This document shows positions 6,274 to 17,400 of a stretch of DNA of 64,000 nt, in pieces. Each line of letters starts with the position of its first letter. Positions within the stretch are counted from its first letter, which is position 1. Made by a program: the position numbers and the translations under genes. The DNA lies in the NCBI RefSeq assembly GCF_003014595.1, contig NZ_PYGK01000014.1, forward strand, positions 1-64,000, given 5' to 3'. The notes under the pieces were generated by a model. That model did no database searches. It had not been told where the DNA came from and was given only the letters and a program-made list of their open reading frames with translations. This DNA comes from Chitinophaga ginsengisoli (GTDB lineage Bacteria; Bacteroidota; Bacteroidia; Chitinophagales; Chitinophagaceae).

Positions 6274-8691
6274 ATGAAAAGAATTTTGCTTATTATGTTC
6301 CTGGCTATCGCCGGAACAGGGACCATTTATGCCCAACATGTTTCGGGAAAGATCACCGTCAAAACAACAGAAACAAACGGGCAACCCCTACCCTTTACAA
6401 ACGTATTGCTGCGTCATGTGAAGGATTCCTCCCTTGTAAAGGGGGAACTCAGCTCCCAGGAAGGAAGCTGCACCTTCGATAAGGTTACCGAAGGTAAATA
6501 TTTCATCGAAGCCACCTTAATGGGCTATACATCTACCAGCACATCGGCCTTCACCATTGATGCCAGCCACCAGCTGGTACAGTTACCCACCTTAAGCCTG
6601 TCGCAAGCCAGCAAAACCTTGCAGGCAGTGAATGTAACCGCTCAGAAACCTTTCATTGAAAGAAAGAACGGTGCTACCGTATTAAACGTGGAAAGCAGCC
6701 TGGCGGCATCCGGCGGTACTGCCCTGGACGTCTTAAAAAGGGCGCCGGGTGTACAGATAGACAAAGACGATAACGTCATCCTTCAGGGCAACCAGGGTGC
6801 TACCATCATGCTGGATGGTAAGCTGACCTACCTGTCGGGCGAACAGCTGGCTAACCTGCTGAGAAGCCTTCCTGCAGAAAATATTGCCACCATCGAGATC
6901 ATTACCAGTCCCTCCGCCAAATATGACGCCGCCGGTAAAAGCGGGATCATTAATATCAAGACCAAGAAAACCATTATCACCGGTATCAATGGTTCCATTA
7001 ACCTGGGTGCAGGTGCCGGTAAATACGGGTTCTATAATGCAGGCATCAACCTGAACTGGCGGACGGAGAAATTCAACGCCTTCGGTAACTACAACAAAGG
7101 CGACAGGGGTTTCTTCCAGACCCGTTACCTGGCGCGTCACATCCAGGGAGATGTTCCGCAGTTCTTTGAACTGAATGCATTTAACAGGCGCAGTTTCAAA
7201 AACAATAACTATAAAGTAGGGCTTGATTATTTCCTGACGTCCAAACATACCATCGGTGTACTGATGAGAGGATATGACAACTCCTTCAACCAGGACGGCT
7301 TTAACCATACGCCTATCAGTAGCAATGGTAAACTGGATTCTACGCTGTACGCGGGGACCTATGTCAGGAACAATTTTTCCAATGTCTCATTTAACCTCAA
7401 CTATAAAGGCCAGCTGGATACTTTGGGAACAGAAATCAGCTTTGATGCTGACTGGGCAAGATTCAAGGACAATAACTACATGACGCTGAACGACAGCATG
7501 TACTATGTTGTAAATCCTGTCAGGAACACACATGCGATCCTCAACAGACCTATCAACGAAGTGACCATCCGGAGTGTGAAAGCAGACCTCATACTGCCTT
7601 TCAACAAGACCACCAAAATGGAGACCGGTTTTAAGATCAGCTCCGTGAAGACGGATAATAATCTCAGGTATGACTCCCTGTTAAACGGGAAGTACGTGAA
7701 CGCCATTACCCAGAGCAATCAGTTCGTTTATACTGAGGATGTCTATGCCGCATACGCCATCTTCAAGAAGACGATCCATAACACGGATATTCAATTGGGT
7801 CTACGTGCGGAACAGACAAAATCTGACGGTTATTCCGTTACCCTGCAATCGCATGTGAAACGGTCTTACCTGGACTTCTTCCCCAGCTTCTCATTCGATC
7901 AGAAACTGAGTGAATCGCATAAGATCGGATTGAATTATTCCAAGCGTATTTCCAGACCGAATTACGGTGACCTGAACCCTTTTGTATTTTACATTGACAA
8001 ATACAATTACTTCAAAGGAAATCCTTATATGCTGCCGGAATACACGCATAAGGCGGAGCTGAGTTATACTTTCAAACAGAAATATGTGATGGCGGTATCT
8101 TACAGCATGACCAAGAATATCGTGCTGGAATATATGGTGCAGAATGACACCACTAAAGTAACGACTTACTACGACAGGAATTTCGAACGCAGTTATGTGT
8201 ACAACGTCTCCCTGACCATTCCGATCGATCCTTTCAAATGGTGGAATATCACCAACAATATCAATGGCAACTACAATTACTATAACATCAAGGATACTAC
8301 TGTCAACCTGAAGACAAATACATTCGGCCTGAACTATCAAACCACACACACGTTCACATTACCGGACGACTGGAAATTTGAGGTCAACGGCTATTATGAG
8401 AGTCCGTTCGTATGGGGAGTATACAAAATAAAGCCCTCCTATGCCATTGGCTTAGGCGTACAGAAGCAGCTGATGAACAAAAAGATGACCATCAAGCTGA
8501 ATGTTTCTGACATCACTAACAGGGAACAGTTCCGCGGTAGCGCGAAGTTTGAGAACATTGACATGTACATCAACAACCGCTGGCAGAACAGGCGTGTAAA
8601 CCTCGCCTTTACATGGAACTTTGGTAACAGCAATATCAAGGCAGCCCGCGACAGGGAAGCCGGTAGTGAACAACAAAGGGTAGGCGGTTAA
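6274..8691 (+). CDS. Outer membrane beta-barrel family protein (TonB-dependent receptor-like)
   Basis: An 805-residue outer-membrane protein. A signal peptide ends near YAQ (residues 1-21), followed by a carboxypeptidase-regulatory-like beta-sandwich (about 25-115, NGQPLPFTNVLL...ATLMGY). A plug domain follows (about 135-235, with GGTALDVLKRAPGVQID and IEIITSPSAKYDAAGKSGIINIKTKK), then a barrel to the C-terminus ending in NLAFTWNFG. This is the Bacteroidota OMP_b-brl_3 group rather than SusC, since it is shorter and has no SusD partner. Ligand unknown. Its last 4 bp overlap the convergent CBS gene. Confidence 0.88.
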   Translation: MKRILLIMFLAIAGTGTIYAQHVSGKITVKTTETNGQPLPFTNVLLRHVKDSSLVKGELSSQEGSCTFDKVTEGKYFIEATLMGYTSTSTSAFTIDASHQLVQLPTLSLSQASKTLQAVNVTAQKPFIERKNGATVLNVESSLAASGGTALDVLKRAPGVQIDKDDNVILQGNQGATIMLDGKLTYLSGEQLANLLRSLPAENIATIEIITSPSAKYDAAGKSGIINIKTKKTIITGINGSINLGAGAGKYGFYNAGINLNWRTEKFNAFGNYNKGDRGFFQTRYLARHIQGDVPQFFELNAFNRRSFKNNNYKVGLDYFLTSKHTIGVLMRGYDNSFNQDGFNHTPISSNGKLDSTLYAGTYVRNNFSNVSFNLNYKGQLDTLGTEISFDADWARFKDNNYMTLNDSMYYVVNPVRNTHAILNRPINEVTIRSVKADLILPFNKTTKMETGFKISSVKTDNNLRYDSLLNGKYVNAITQSNQFVYTEDVYAAYAIFKKTIHNTDIQLGLRAEQTKSDGYSVTLQSHVKRSYLDFFPSFSFDQKLSESHKIGLNYSKRISRPNYGDLNPFVFYIDKYNYFKGNPYMLPEYTHKAELSYTFKQKYVMAVSYSMTKNIVLEYMVQNDTTKVTTYYDRNFERSYVYNVSLTIPIDPFKWWNITNNINGNYNYYNIKDTTVNLKTNTFGLNYQTTHTFTLPDDWKFEVNGYYESPFVWGVYKIKPSYAIGLGVQKQLMNKKMTIKLNVSDITNREQFRGSAKFENIDMYINNRWQNRRVNLAFTWNFGNSNIKAARDREAGSEQQRVGG

Positions 8692-9128
8692 CGCGTACCC
8701 TTTATATAACCTTCCAGATTGTCGATGATGAACTGCTGTTCATCGATCACATACTTTACGACATCACCAATGGAGATCATGCCGACCAGTCTTTGCTGGT
8801 CATCTGTAACCGGTAAATGGCGGATATGTTTATCCGTCATTTTTACCATACAGTCCTGGATACTATTGTCTTCCGTTACCGTAAAGGGATTCTCCGTCAT
8901 AATTTCGCTGATCAGCGTTTCTTTGGATGCCCTGCCTTTGAGGATCACCCGGCGGGCGTAGTCACGTTCTGAGAAGATACCCACTACTTTGTCGTTTTCG
9001 CTGAGTACAACCAGTGCCCCTACATTTTTGTTTACGAGTACGCTTAATGCGTCAAATACAGTATCATTTGGCTGGATTGAATAAACCACATGGCCTTTCA
9101 CCCGAAGGATATCACGTACAGTTCCCAT
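8688..9128 (-). CDS. Tandem CBS-domain protein
   Basis: A 146-residue protein consisting of two CBS motifs, about residues 10-65 (VFDALSVLVNKNVGALVVL...GIFSERDYARRVI) and 75-135 (DCMVKMTDKHIRHLPVTDDQQRLVGMISIGDVVKYV). It is similar to stand-alone cytosolic CBS pairs that bind adenine nucleotides. No catalytic domain is attached, so it is a ligand-sensing module with an unknown partner. Convergent with the receptor gene with a 4-bp overlap. Confidence 0.9.
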   Translation of the reverse strand: MGTVRDILRVKGHVVYSIQPNDTVFDALSVLVNKNVGALVVLSENDKVVGIFSERDYARRVILKGRASKETLISEIMTENPFTVTEDNSIQDCMVKMTDKHIRHLPVTDDQQRLVGMISIGDVVKYVIDEQQFIIDNLEGYIKGTR

Positions 9129-9230
9129 AACGAGGTAATTTAGGTGTGAAGAATGGAAAATGACCCTTTATTCCTAAGTTAAGCTTTTATCCCCAAATTT
9201 GCCTCCGTCATATAAATTTTCACGCCACAA

Positions 9231-9261
9231 TTTGCATGCAGAATATTAATATATTACTTTA
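9231..9261 (+). promoter_or_regulatory. Candidate promoter of the GH105 gene
   Basis: TTTG at 9231-9234, a 19-bp spacer, then TTACTTTA at 9254-9261, which approximates TAnnTTTG with two mismatches. Located 57 nt before the start codon. Confidence 0.35.
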
Positions 9262-9317
9262 CGCAATCGTTCGTCATTTTTTATGTTACTATTTACAACC
9301 CTGATAATTAGCATTGT

Positions 9318-10448
9318 ATGCGCAAATTGAGAATACACCTGGCAATCATGGCTTTAACGGCCCTGCTGGTACCGTCTGGTACCGTATCTGCTCAGAAGGT
9401 TTTTAAGGACTGGCCAATGGGGACAGAGCCAGCCGTAATTGGGTTATTTGTTGCCAACCACTATGTGGCGGGGCCATTTTCAAATTTTGGCAATCCGGGT
9501 GCTCCGCAATCCATTACCTATCCTGAAGTATGTACCTGGTATGGCGCGCTGCAGTTTGCAAAAGCAAGCGGCAACAAAGAGCTGGCAGAAAAGCTGGCTG
9601 CGCGTTATGAGCCTTTGATGGCACAATCCCACAGCCTGATGCCAAAGCCAGACCACGTTGACCACAGCGTGTTTGGCGCCGTTCCACTGGAATTGTACGT
9701 GCAGACCAATCAGTCGAAGTATCTCGAAGATGGTAAAAACTTTGCCGACAAGCAATGGGAACTGCCTGAAAATCCGCTGCCCAACCAGCAGGAACTGCAA
9801 TCCAAAGGACTCTCCTGGCAAACCCGTATGTGGATCGATGACATGTACATGATCACCCTGTTGCAGGTAGAAGCCTTCCGCGCCACCGGCAATAAGGAAT
9901 ACCTCGACCGTGCTGCCAGAGAAATGGTCGTATACCTGGATGCCATTCAGCAACCAGATGGCCTGTTCTACCATGCTACAGACGCTCCCTTCCTCTGGGG
10001 CCGCGGTAATGGCTGGATGGCCGCTGGTATGACAGAACTGCTCAGCGCCCTGCCGAACAATCATACCGACAGAGCAAGGATCATGGACGGCTACAAGAAA
10101 ATGATGGCCTCCGTGAAGAAAATGCAGGACAAAAACTACCTCTGGCACCAGCTGCTCGACGATCCAACCTCCTTTGCAGAGACTTCCTGCTCCGGCATGT
10201 TCACTTACGCTATCATAGTGGGCGTGAAGAAAGGCTGGCTGGATGAAAAAGAGTACGGTATCGTAGCCAGGAACGCATGGACCGCACTGGTGAGATATAT
10301 CAATGAAGCCGGCGACGTGAAAGACGTTTGCGAAGGCACCAACAAAAAGAACGATCAGCAATATTATCTGAACCGTTCCCGTGTGACCGGCGATCTCCAC
10401 GGCCAGGCGCCTATACTATGGGCTGCTGCCGCACTGATAGCCAACTGA
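9318..10448 (+). CDS. GH88/GH105-family unsaturated rhamnogalacturonyl hydrolase
   Basis: A 376-residue exported enzyme with a signal peptide ending about VSAQ (residue 26). The body has the six-hairpin (alpha/alpha)6 signatures of GH105 YteR/RhiN-like enzymes: CTWYGALQFA, DHSVFGAVPLELY, the conserved acidic WIDDMYMITLLQ near residue 180, WGRGNGWMAAGMTELL near 236 and the late TGDLHGQAPILWAAAAL. These enzymes remove the 4,5-unsaturated uronic acid that polysaccharide lyases leave on oligosaccharides. The GH97 gene follows 36 nt later, probably in one operon. No lyase is present in the window. Confidence 0.88.
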   Translation: MRKLRIHLAIMALTALLVPSGTVSAQKVFKDWPMGTEPAVIGLFVANHYVAGPFSNFGNPGAPQSITYPEVCTWYGALQFAKASGNKELAEKLAARYEPLMAQSHSLMPKPDHVDHSVFGAVPLELYVQTNQSKYLEDGKNFADKQWELPENPLPNQQELQSKGLSWQTRMWIDDMYMITLLQVEAFRATGNKEYLDRAAREMVVYLDAIQQPDGLFYHATDAPFLWGRGNGWMAAGMTELLSALPNNHTDRARIMDGYKKMMASVKKMQDKNYLWHQLLDDPTSFAETSCSGMFTYAIIVGVKKGWLDEKEYGIVARNAWTALVRYINEAGDVKDVCEGTNKKNDQQYYLNRSRVTGDLHGQAPILWAAAALIAN

Positions 10449-10484
10449 TCACACTAGAAAAAAGACACTAAACTTCCACGAATA

Positions 10485-12431
10485 ATGACGTACAAAGGCC
10501 TGTCCATAACAGGAATTTTTCTTTTTTACTTATCCGGTATCCACGCTCAGCAACATTACACAGTTGTCTCTCCCGACAAATCAGTAACACTCAGGGTTAC
10601 TGTTGGTACTGATATTTCTTATAGTCTCTCGCAGGACAATAAGGAACTGATCGCACCTTCCCTGGTATCGTTCAGAACGGATGCCGAAAAGCCGGGCGCA
10701 TGGAAAGTCAGCAAGGCCCGCCCAGGTACTCATGATGGTACCCTCACTCCTGTTATCATGCAGAAAACGAAGACCATCGCTGACAAGTACAATGAGCTGC
10801 ACCTCGATTTTACCAACGGCCTGGCGCTGGAATGGAGAGCCTATGACAATGGGATCGCCTGGCATTGGATCACCAGTAGCAAGAAATCTTATAAGGTGCT
10901 GGATGAACAGGCGGGTTTTGTGATGGATAAAGAAGGCCGTTCCTGGTATCCCCAGGAAGAGGGCATGTTCTCCCACAACGAACGCAAATACATCAATTAT
11001 AAGTTGGACAGCCTGGACGATAAGAAACTGGCCAGTCTGCCCGCTTTATTCGAAGTAAAAAACACCAAACTGCTGGTGACAGAATCCGGTCTGTTCAACT
11101 ACGCCGGTATGTGGCTGCTGGGCCAGGGCGGCGGTAAATTAAAAGCCGTCTTCCCCGCCTATCCGCATGAAAAGAAAGTGACCAGCGACAGGGACGAAGA
11201 GATAAGTTCCCGTGAGAATTATCTGGCCTATATCCAGGGCCCGCAATCCTTCCCCTGGAGGATCGTGATGATAGCCCGCCAGGATGGCGACCTGCTCACC
11301 AATCAACTGGTGTATCAGCTGGCCCCTCCTGCTACCGGCGACTATAGCTGGGTAAAACCAGGTAAGGTGCAGTGGGACTGGTGGCATTATAACAACATCT
11401 ACGACGTGGATTTCCGCGCCGGTATCAACAATGATACCTACAAGTATTATATCGACTTCGCTTCGAAATATGGCATCGAATACGTGCTGCTGGATGAAGG
11501 CTGGTGCGATACCCGTGACCTGATGAAGTTAACACCCGGTATCGACGTTAAAGAGCTGGTGGATTATGCCAAAACAAAGAACGTTAATATCCTGCTCTGG
11601 ACCAGCTGGCTGGTACTGGACAAACAACTGGACATGGCGCTGGACAAGTTCCAGGAATGGGGTGTAAAAGGCATTAAAGTCGACTTTATGCAGCGCGATG
11701 ACCAGGAGATGGTCAACTACTACGAAAAGGTATCTAAAGCCGCGGCGGCCCGTAAACTGATGGTGGATTTCCATGGCGCCTACAAGCCTACCGGCTGGCT
11801 CCGCACCCATCCGAATGTGCTGACATCCGAAGGTGTACTGGGTAATGAGATCAGTAAGTTTGCCGACTGGATCACGCCGGAGCATACGACTACCATTCCG
11901 TTCATCAGAATGGCGGCTGGTCCGATGGACTTCACACCAGGCGGTATGCTGAACGTACAGCGCGACAGCTGGGCAGCAGTACCTTCGGAACCAATGACAC
12001 TGGGCACCCGCTGCAACCAGCTGGCGATGTATGTGGTGTTTGAAAGTCCGTTACAGATGCTCTGCGACCTGCCTACGCATTACTATCATGAGCCGGTGGC
12101 GATGGAGTTCCTGAAAACAGTGCCTACCACCTGGCAGCAAACCATTCCTTTACATGCAAAGGTGGGCGAATATGTTGCTGTTGCCAGACAAGCCCCTAAC
12201 GGCGACTGGTACGTCGGCGCCATGACCGACTGGACACCACGCGAACTGAGCATCGATCTTTCTTTCCTGCCCGAAGGCAGTTATAAGATCGATAGCTGGA
12301 AAGATGGGATCAATGCAGACAGGAATGCCAAAGATTGTAAAATGGAATCCGGTACTATAGACAATCACTCGAAGCTTACTGTAAAGCTGGCCAAGGGTGG
12401 CGGTTATGTAGCGAGGATCACGAAGAAATAA
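10485..12431 (+). CDS. GH97 alpha-glycosidase, retaining type likely
   Basis: A 648-residue periplasmic enzyme with a signal peptide to about HAQ (22). The N-terminal beta-supersandwich (about 25-290) opens with YTVVSPDKSVTLRV. The catalytic barrel (about 295-560) includes WDWWHYNNIYDVDFRAG, EYVLLDEGWCD and GVKGIKVDFMQRDDQEM, followed by a C-terminal beta domain. GH97 splits into inverting SusB-like enzymes, which use Glu bases, and retaining alpha-galactosidase-like enzymes with an Asp nucleophile. The Asp in KVDFMQRDDQ argues for the retaining group (inference). With GH105 upstream and GH35 convergent, a role in side-chain removal from plant polysaccharide is plausible. Confidence 0.9.
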   Translation: MTYKGLSITGIFLFYLSGIHAQQHYTVVSPDKSVTLRVTVGTDISYSLSQDNKELIAPSLVSFRTDAEKPGAWKVSKARPGTHDGTLTPVIMQKTKTIADKYNELHLDFTNGLALEWRAYDNGIAWHWITSSKKSYKVLDEQAGFVMDKEGRSWYPQEEGMFSHNERKYINYKLDSLDDKKLASLPALFEVKNTKLLVTESGLFNYAGMWLLGQGGGKLKAVFPAYPHEKKVTSDRDEEISSRENYLAYIQGPQSFPWRIVMIARQDGDLLTNQLVYQLAPPATGDYSWVKPGKVQWDWWHYNNIYDVDFRAGINNDTYKYYIDFASKYGIEYVLLDEGWCDTRDLMKLTPGIDVKELVDYAKTKNVNILLWTSWLVLDKQLDMALDKFQEWGVKGIKVDFMQRDDQEMVNYYEKVSKAAAARKLMVDFHGAYKPTGWLRTHPNVLTSEGVLGNEISKFADWITPEHTTTIPFIRMAAGPMDFTPGGMLNVQRDSWAAVPSEPMTLGTRCNQLAMYVVFESPLQMLCDLPTHYYHEPVAMEFLKTVPTTWQQTIPLHAKVGEYVAVARQAPNGDWYVGAMTDWTPRELSIDLSFLPEGSYKIDSWKDGINADRNAKDCKMESGTIDNHSKLTVKLAKGGGYVARITKK

Positions 12432-12448
12432 TCAGCTGTTTAAAAAGA

Positions 12449-12483
12449 AAAGCCCCCGGGAAGTCTCTCTTTCCGGGGGCTTT
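12449..12483. terminator. Bidirectional terminator between GH97 and GH35 genes
   Basis: Perfect 11-bp arms AAAGCCCCCGG (12449-12459) and CCGGGGGCTTT (12473-12483), with T-rich sequence following on both strands. It sits between two convergent genes. Confidence 0.85.
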
Positions 12484-12541
12484 CTTTTAAACAGTCTTTT
12501 ACGCTTACTGCTGTTTCTTTTATCTACGGATGTTTCTTTCC

Positions 12542-14347
12542 TTACTCCAATGTCTTCTCTCCTTTCACTGTCGCAGCTTCCAGCTGATGCTGGTCCAGTA
12601 CCACGATCTCATTTTCTCCTTTCTTCAGCCATGGTGCAGGACAATATAATCTCTTCTGCGGACCGATCTCCCAGTAACGACCCAGGTTATGACCATTTAC
12701 CCATACCATGCCTTTCTTAAAGTTGGTCATGTCCAGGTAAGTATCGCCGGTGTTGGCCAGGATGAAGGTGCCTTTAAAGAACTCGCCCGGTTTCACCTCT
12801 CCTGATTTTGCAGGCTGCAGCTGCTGTACGAATTCGCTCTTCATAGGCAGGCCGGATACTTCCCAGTTCATCAGTGTCATACCATTCAGGGTTACACGGT
12901 CAGTGATACCCTTACGGTCGATCAATGCCTGTGCGAAGTTGATACGGCCCATACCTTCTACCAGTATTTCCAGTACAGGATCTTTTACATCTGATTTAGG
13001 CAGGTCAATGCTGTGTTCTCCCAGGCGACGATCTATCTTACCCACGTATTGTCCATTCAGGAATACGGTCGCATAGTCATGTAGTTCCACTATATCCAGC
13101 TTGCCGCTCTTATGACCAACGAGGGTTGTTTTATACACCATGAAACCATAGTCCTGTCCGTAAGCCTCGAATGTTTTAGGCTGAACAGACTTTAGGGCAG
13201 CGGGCAGGTTTTCCCATACGCTGGTATAAGGTTTCAGTGTGATATCCGGAATGGTAATAGTAGGAATAGGCGCCGGAATAGCTGGCAGTTTCTTCTTGCT
13301 GTAGGAGCCGATCGCTTCACGTAATGCCATGTACTTTTCAGTAGCTGCACCTTGCTCATTTATAGGCGCGTCATAGTCGTAAGAGGTCAGGTCCGGCTCA
13401 TACCCCTTACCACCGGAGTTAGCGCCCGCTGTGAAGCCGAAATTGGTTCCTCCGTGGATCACATAGAGGTTGAAGGAGCGTTTGGTATCCATGAGGAACT
13501 TCACTTCCTTCACAATACCTGCCTTATCAGGACGTGCCCATTTCTCTCCCCAGTGAGTCAGCCAGCCGGGATAAGACTCGCTACTGAACGATGGTACGTC
13601 AGGGTTCTGCTTATTCGCAGCGGCAAAGTCTCCTTCTGAACTACCGGAATCCAGTCCGATGGCAGCACCTGGTACACTACCTGCTTCCAATAATGGCGCT
13701 GCAGGACCATCTGCTGTATAGAACGGTACATTGATGCCATTCTGCTCCCACAGCTCTTTCAGTTTGTATAAATACTGTTTGTCGTTACCAAAGCTGCCAT
13801 ATTCGTTCTCTACCTGTACCATCAGGATAGGACCACCATTTGTTACCTGCAGGCCCTTCACCTGTTCAGCTAATGCCTTCACATAACGTTCAGTAGCCGC
13901 CATATACCGCGGGTCCATACAACGCACTTTAATGTCCGGGATGCGTAACAGGTAAGGTGGTAATCCACCGAATTCCCATTCCGCACATACATAAGGTCCC
14001 GGACGTAATAATACCCACATGCCTTCTTCCTGTACCAGCTTCACAAACGCAGCAATATCCCTGTTCTCAGAGCTGAAGTCGAATTTGCCTTCCTCCTGTT
14101 CATGATAGTTCCAGAATACATAAGCGGCAATGGTATTACATCCCATAGCTTTAGCCATCTGAATCCTGTGTTTCCAGTATTCTTTGGGGATACGTGCCGG
14201 ATGCATTTCCCCGCTGATGATCTGATAAGGTTTACCATCGAGCAAGAAGTCTTTCTTTGCAAGGGTGAAAGAGTGCTTAGACTGAGCGGTTACCATGGTG
14301 GTAAGCGCGCACAGTGCCAATGCGCTCATTAATACAATCTTTCTCAT
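12542..14347 (-). CDS. GH35 beta-galactosidase
   Basis: A 601-residue exported enzyme with an N-terminal signal ending TAQ (22). The TIM barrel shows the GH35 landmarks: SGEMHPARIPKEYW near 46-59, RPGPYVCAEWEFGGLP near 116-131, the acid/base motif GGPILMVQVENEYGSFG near 171-187, and the nucleophile region SFSSESYPGWLTHWGE near 255-270. C-terminal jelly-roll domains complete the protein (WVNGHNLGRYWEIGPQ near 550). It releases beta-linked galactose, possibly from galactan side chains. Transcribed towards the GH97 gene and separated from it by a strong terminator. Confidence 0.93.
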   Translation of the reverse strand: MRKIVLMSALALCALTTMVTAQSKHSFTLAKKDFLLDGKPYQIISGEMHPARIPKEYWKHRIQMAKAMGCNTIAAYVFWNYHEQEEGKFDFSSENRDIAAFVKLVQEEGMWVLLRPGPYVCAEWEFGGLPPYLLRIPDIKVRCMDPRYMAATERYVKALAEQVKGLQVTNGGPILMVQVENEYGSFGNDKQYLYKLKELWEQNGINVPFYTADGPAAPLLEAGSVPGAAIGLDSGSSEGDFAAANKQNPDVPSFSSESYPGWLTHWGEKWARPDKAGIVKEVKFLMDTKRSFNLYVIHGGTNFGFTAGANSGGKGYEPDLTSYDYDAPINEQGAATEKYMALREAIGSYSKKKLPAIPAPIPTITIPDITLKPYTSVWENLPAALKSVQPKTFEAYGQDYGFMVYKTTLVGHKSGKLDIVELHDYATVFLNGQYVGKIDRRLGEHSIDLPKSDVKDPVLEILVEGMGRINFAQALIDRKGITDRVTLNGMTLMNWEVSGLPMKSEFVQQLQPAKSGEVKPGEFFKGTFILANTGDTYLDMTNFKKGMVWVNGHNLGRYWEIGPQKRLYCPAPWLKKGENEIVVLDQHQLEAATVKGEKTLE

Positions 14348-14446
14348 TGAGCCTGTAAACTTGAGTGAGCAAGTAAAATAGGAAATGTGACTGTCATAAT
14401 AAAAAGGTTGGGAAGATTATTGGGAGATGGGTGAAAATAGTATTGA

Positions 14447-17400
14447 TCATCTCGTAACAGCCCCCTGATACTGATATTCCATCTGCTTCAATATCTTTCC
14501 TTGCTGGTCCTTTATCGTTACTAACCGGCCATCACTATCATACCCGTAATAACTGGTCTTATTCCCTTCATTGCAGATGCTGGTCACGCCCACCAATGGA
14601 TCATACGTATAAGTGATCGCAGTGCCTTCTGCAGGATACAGACGCAACTCATCAATGAATCCTGCGCCACTGATAGTGACCGTTGACTGGCCGCTTATTT
14701 TATGCTCGTAACAGGTCCATCCATTCGCCGTCTCTCCTTTCTGCGGATAGCCTGCTACAGTGCCGGTAATACTGTAAGGCACCGCATTCTTTGTCCAATA
14801 TGATACCGTATAATTTTTAGCAGCTGTCAACCCCGCTTTAGTAATTGTGCCCATTGCCAGGTTATAACAATTCTTCCCGGTGATAGTTGTTGCATCCGGA
14901 ACAGCAGCGCCAGCATATGTCCAGTTTCCTTTTCCATCCGCCTCAAAGCCAGCATACGCTACATCCGCCTGCCGGGCATTCATGAACTGTGCGACCATGT
15001 AATGACGGTTATAATCCCATATATAGGCATTCAGATCGTTTCCCTGTTTTTCTGCTTCAATGATATTATAACTGGAGTCATATTTGTGCGCCGTTGCCTT
15101 TAATGCATAAGCAGCACTCCTTGTTATGCCATTGCCTGCAACCGCTGATGGAACAAAGGCTCCGGAGAGAAGGTCCGTCTCCGCACTATACTGTTTATCA
15201 AACACGACTACAGGACCTGATGCAGTAGTCAGCGACTTATACGCCATATAGCTCGCCTCTCTCGTCTGCAATACCTGAGAGGCTTGCTTCCGCTGTTCGT
15301 ATGATTCAATCAACAGGTGCATATTGGCTACCTGCATATTTTTTATGGCCTGCGCTTCTGAAGTGAGCGTTCCAGCTGGCAATGTATAATCCAGCGGATA
15401 CCGCATTGTCGTGCTCAGTTCTGTTCCATCGGAAGTCTTCGTGATTATTTTACTCGTCTGCAGATGTAGTACGTTGTCATAAGCAAACGCTTTGGAGGAT
15501 GTCAATATCCTGGAAGGAACATCCATATCATACACCTCAGTTACCGTTGAATCCAGGTGGAACCATTCTGAAGGATAGAACCAGTTCTTTCCTCCTGCAA
15601 AAACAGGTTTATCACTTTCAAAATTGTCAGTAGGCGCACATGGATGTTTAACATAATAGTCGACAGTACTACAGGTGAAAGAGGTAAATCCTCTGTTATC
15701 CGCGCTATGTACATTCCGCTCTTTACTCACAGGCTGCGACAGCTTGTTATAAATTGTCTTTGATCGCAGATAGCCATTTCTCCAGGCGGGGTTAAATTCT
15801 CCCTGAAAACTGATGCTGTTTTGATAGTTGTAAAGGGTGTATCCATTCTCCGCACCTTCTCCCATCTTTTCTGTTACATAAGTATACCCGATATGCGTCC
15901 CTGTGCCGAGCGATATCATGCTATTGGACGATAGACGAATGCCTGTATACATCGCATAAGCACATCCGGTACCTGTCTGCACAAACTTCACGACCTGCCT
16001 GTTGTACATCGGCATTCTGTATAACCTTCCGCTGGAATGAGTGGTATCGCCGGGTATGCGGTACGTGTATGATTTCACAATAGATTTAGCTGCCACGGGC
16101 TCCCAGAAGGTCATTCTTTTGAGGCGGCAACCTCCTACTATTTTATTTGGCGTTGTAGCCGTAGTCGTTCCTACTTTACCACTCAGGTTTCCAGTTACAG
16201 AAAATCCATTATCTCTTACTTCCGTCATTACAAAATAATGCTGACCGGCTTCCAGTGTAAGATTGCTTGTCTGGTTATACTGATTATTCTCGTTGTAAGG
16301 AAATACAAACGTGGCAACGGCTACTCTACCTGCGCGCCTGTAAATAGTGACACTGCCCGCTGCATGATCAATCCTTGTAGCATCATCTATCGCATTGGCA
16401 GGGATATTCAGTCTACCTGTAAAGGTGGCGCAAATGCCATTGGGATTAGCAGCAGGATCAATATAATAATCCGCAGAACTATCCCTTTTAAAAGTCGTAC
16501 CGGTAGGATAAGATCCTGTCGATCCAATAGCTCTGGTCTGATAAGTAACGACAGGTGGATCGTAATTTATCACATCATGTGGCTCCCATTCAAAGCGGGT
16601 ATACCCTCCTGTAGGGTAAGTGATCCTTTCCAGCATACCAGCAGCCGCATAAGCGCCATTCGATTCTCTGTTGGCGCCTGTAAAGCGCAATACACCTGGC
16701 TGTCCGGAACAGCCATAACAATCGGGAGGCGATGGTCGGTCAACACAATTCGTATAAGAAGGGATCAATGTGGTATTACCATTAGCGCCGTTGTAATATC
16801 CCCAATGATCTTCCCCTTTAGCACTTTTCGATGGCAGCATTATTCCATTGTACAATAAGTTATATCGCTGTGCTTTCAGTGTATCTGTGCTATTGCCTCC
16901 GTTGATATACACCCCGGTTAATTTCAGCCGCCTATTATCTGTCCCGGTATCATCATTGGTAAAATAAGCGTACCTGAAACTAATTGTCCTTAGCACGACG
17001 CCTGCCTTATTCTTCACCACCATAGTATTAATCAGCGGCACCATTCCTGCGTCTCCCACGGCGATGTCCTGTCTCGTATTCCAGGAAATCGTAAACTCCA
17101 CACTTCCCTGACTGAATGTAATGTTGGTGAGCTGTTTACTGCTTAATGTATTCGTAAAGAAACTATGTGCTTCCGCACCGTCACCATTCCATTCACCGGT
17201 ACCACCCTGGTAGAATTCCCGTATAAAACTTTCTCCTCCACTGCTGATATAACGTGTATCTGCATAGGTAAAAACAACAGAGTCCGCCCTGTCTGCTGAC
17301 AGGATCTTCGCCAGATACCATCCGACAACATTTGTGCTGCCCGCGCCATCCGACTTATTATAACTGCTCTCCGTTGCACTGAAAATATACTTATTCCCGT

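Noticed and set aside
9480..10400. Long open frame opposite the GH105 gene
   Set aside because: It is fully contained in a gene with clear domain matches, and the translation has no family resemblance and poor composition.
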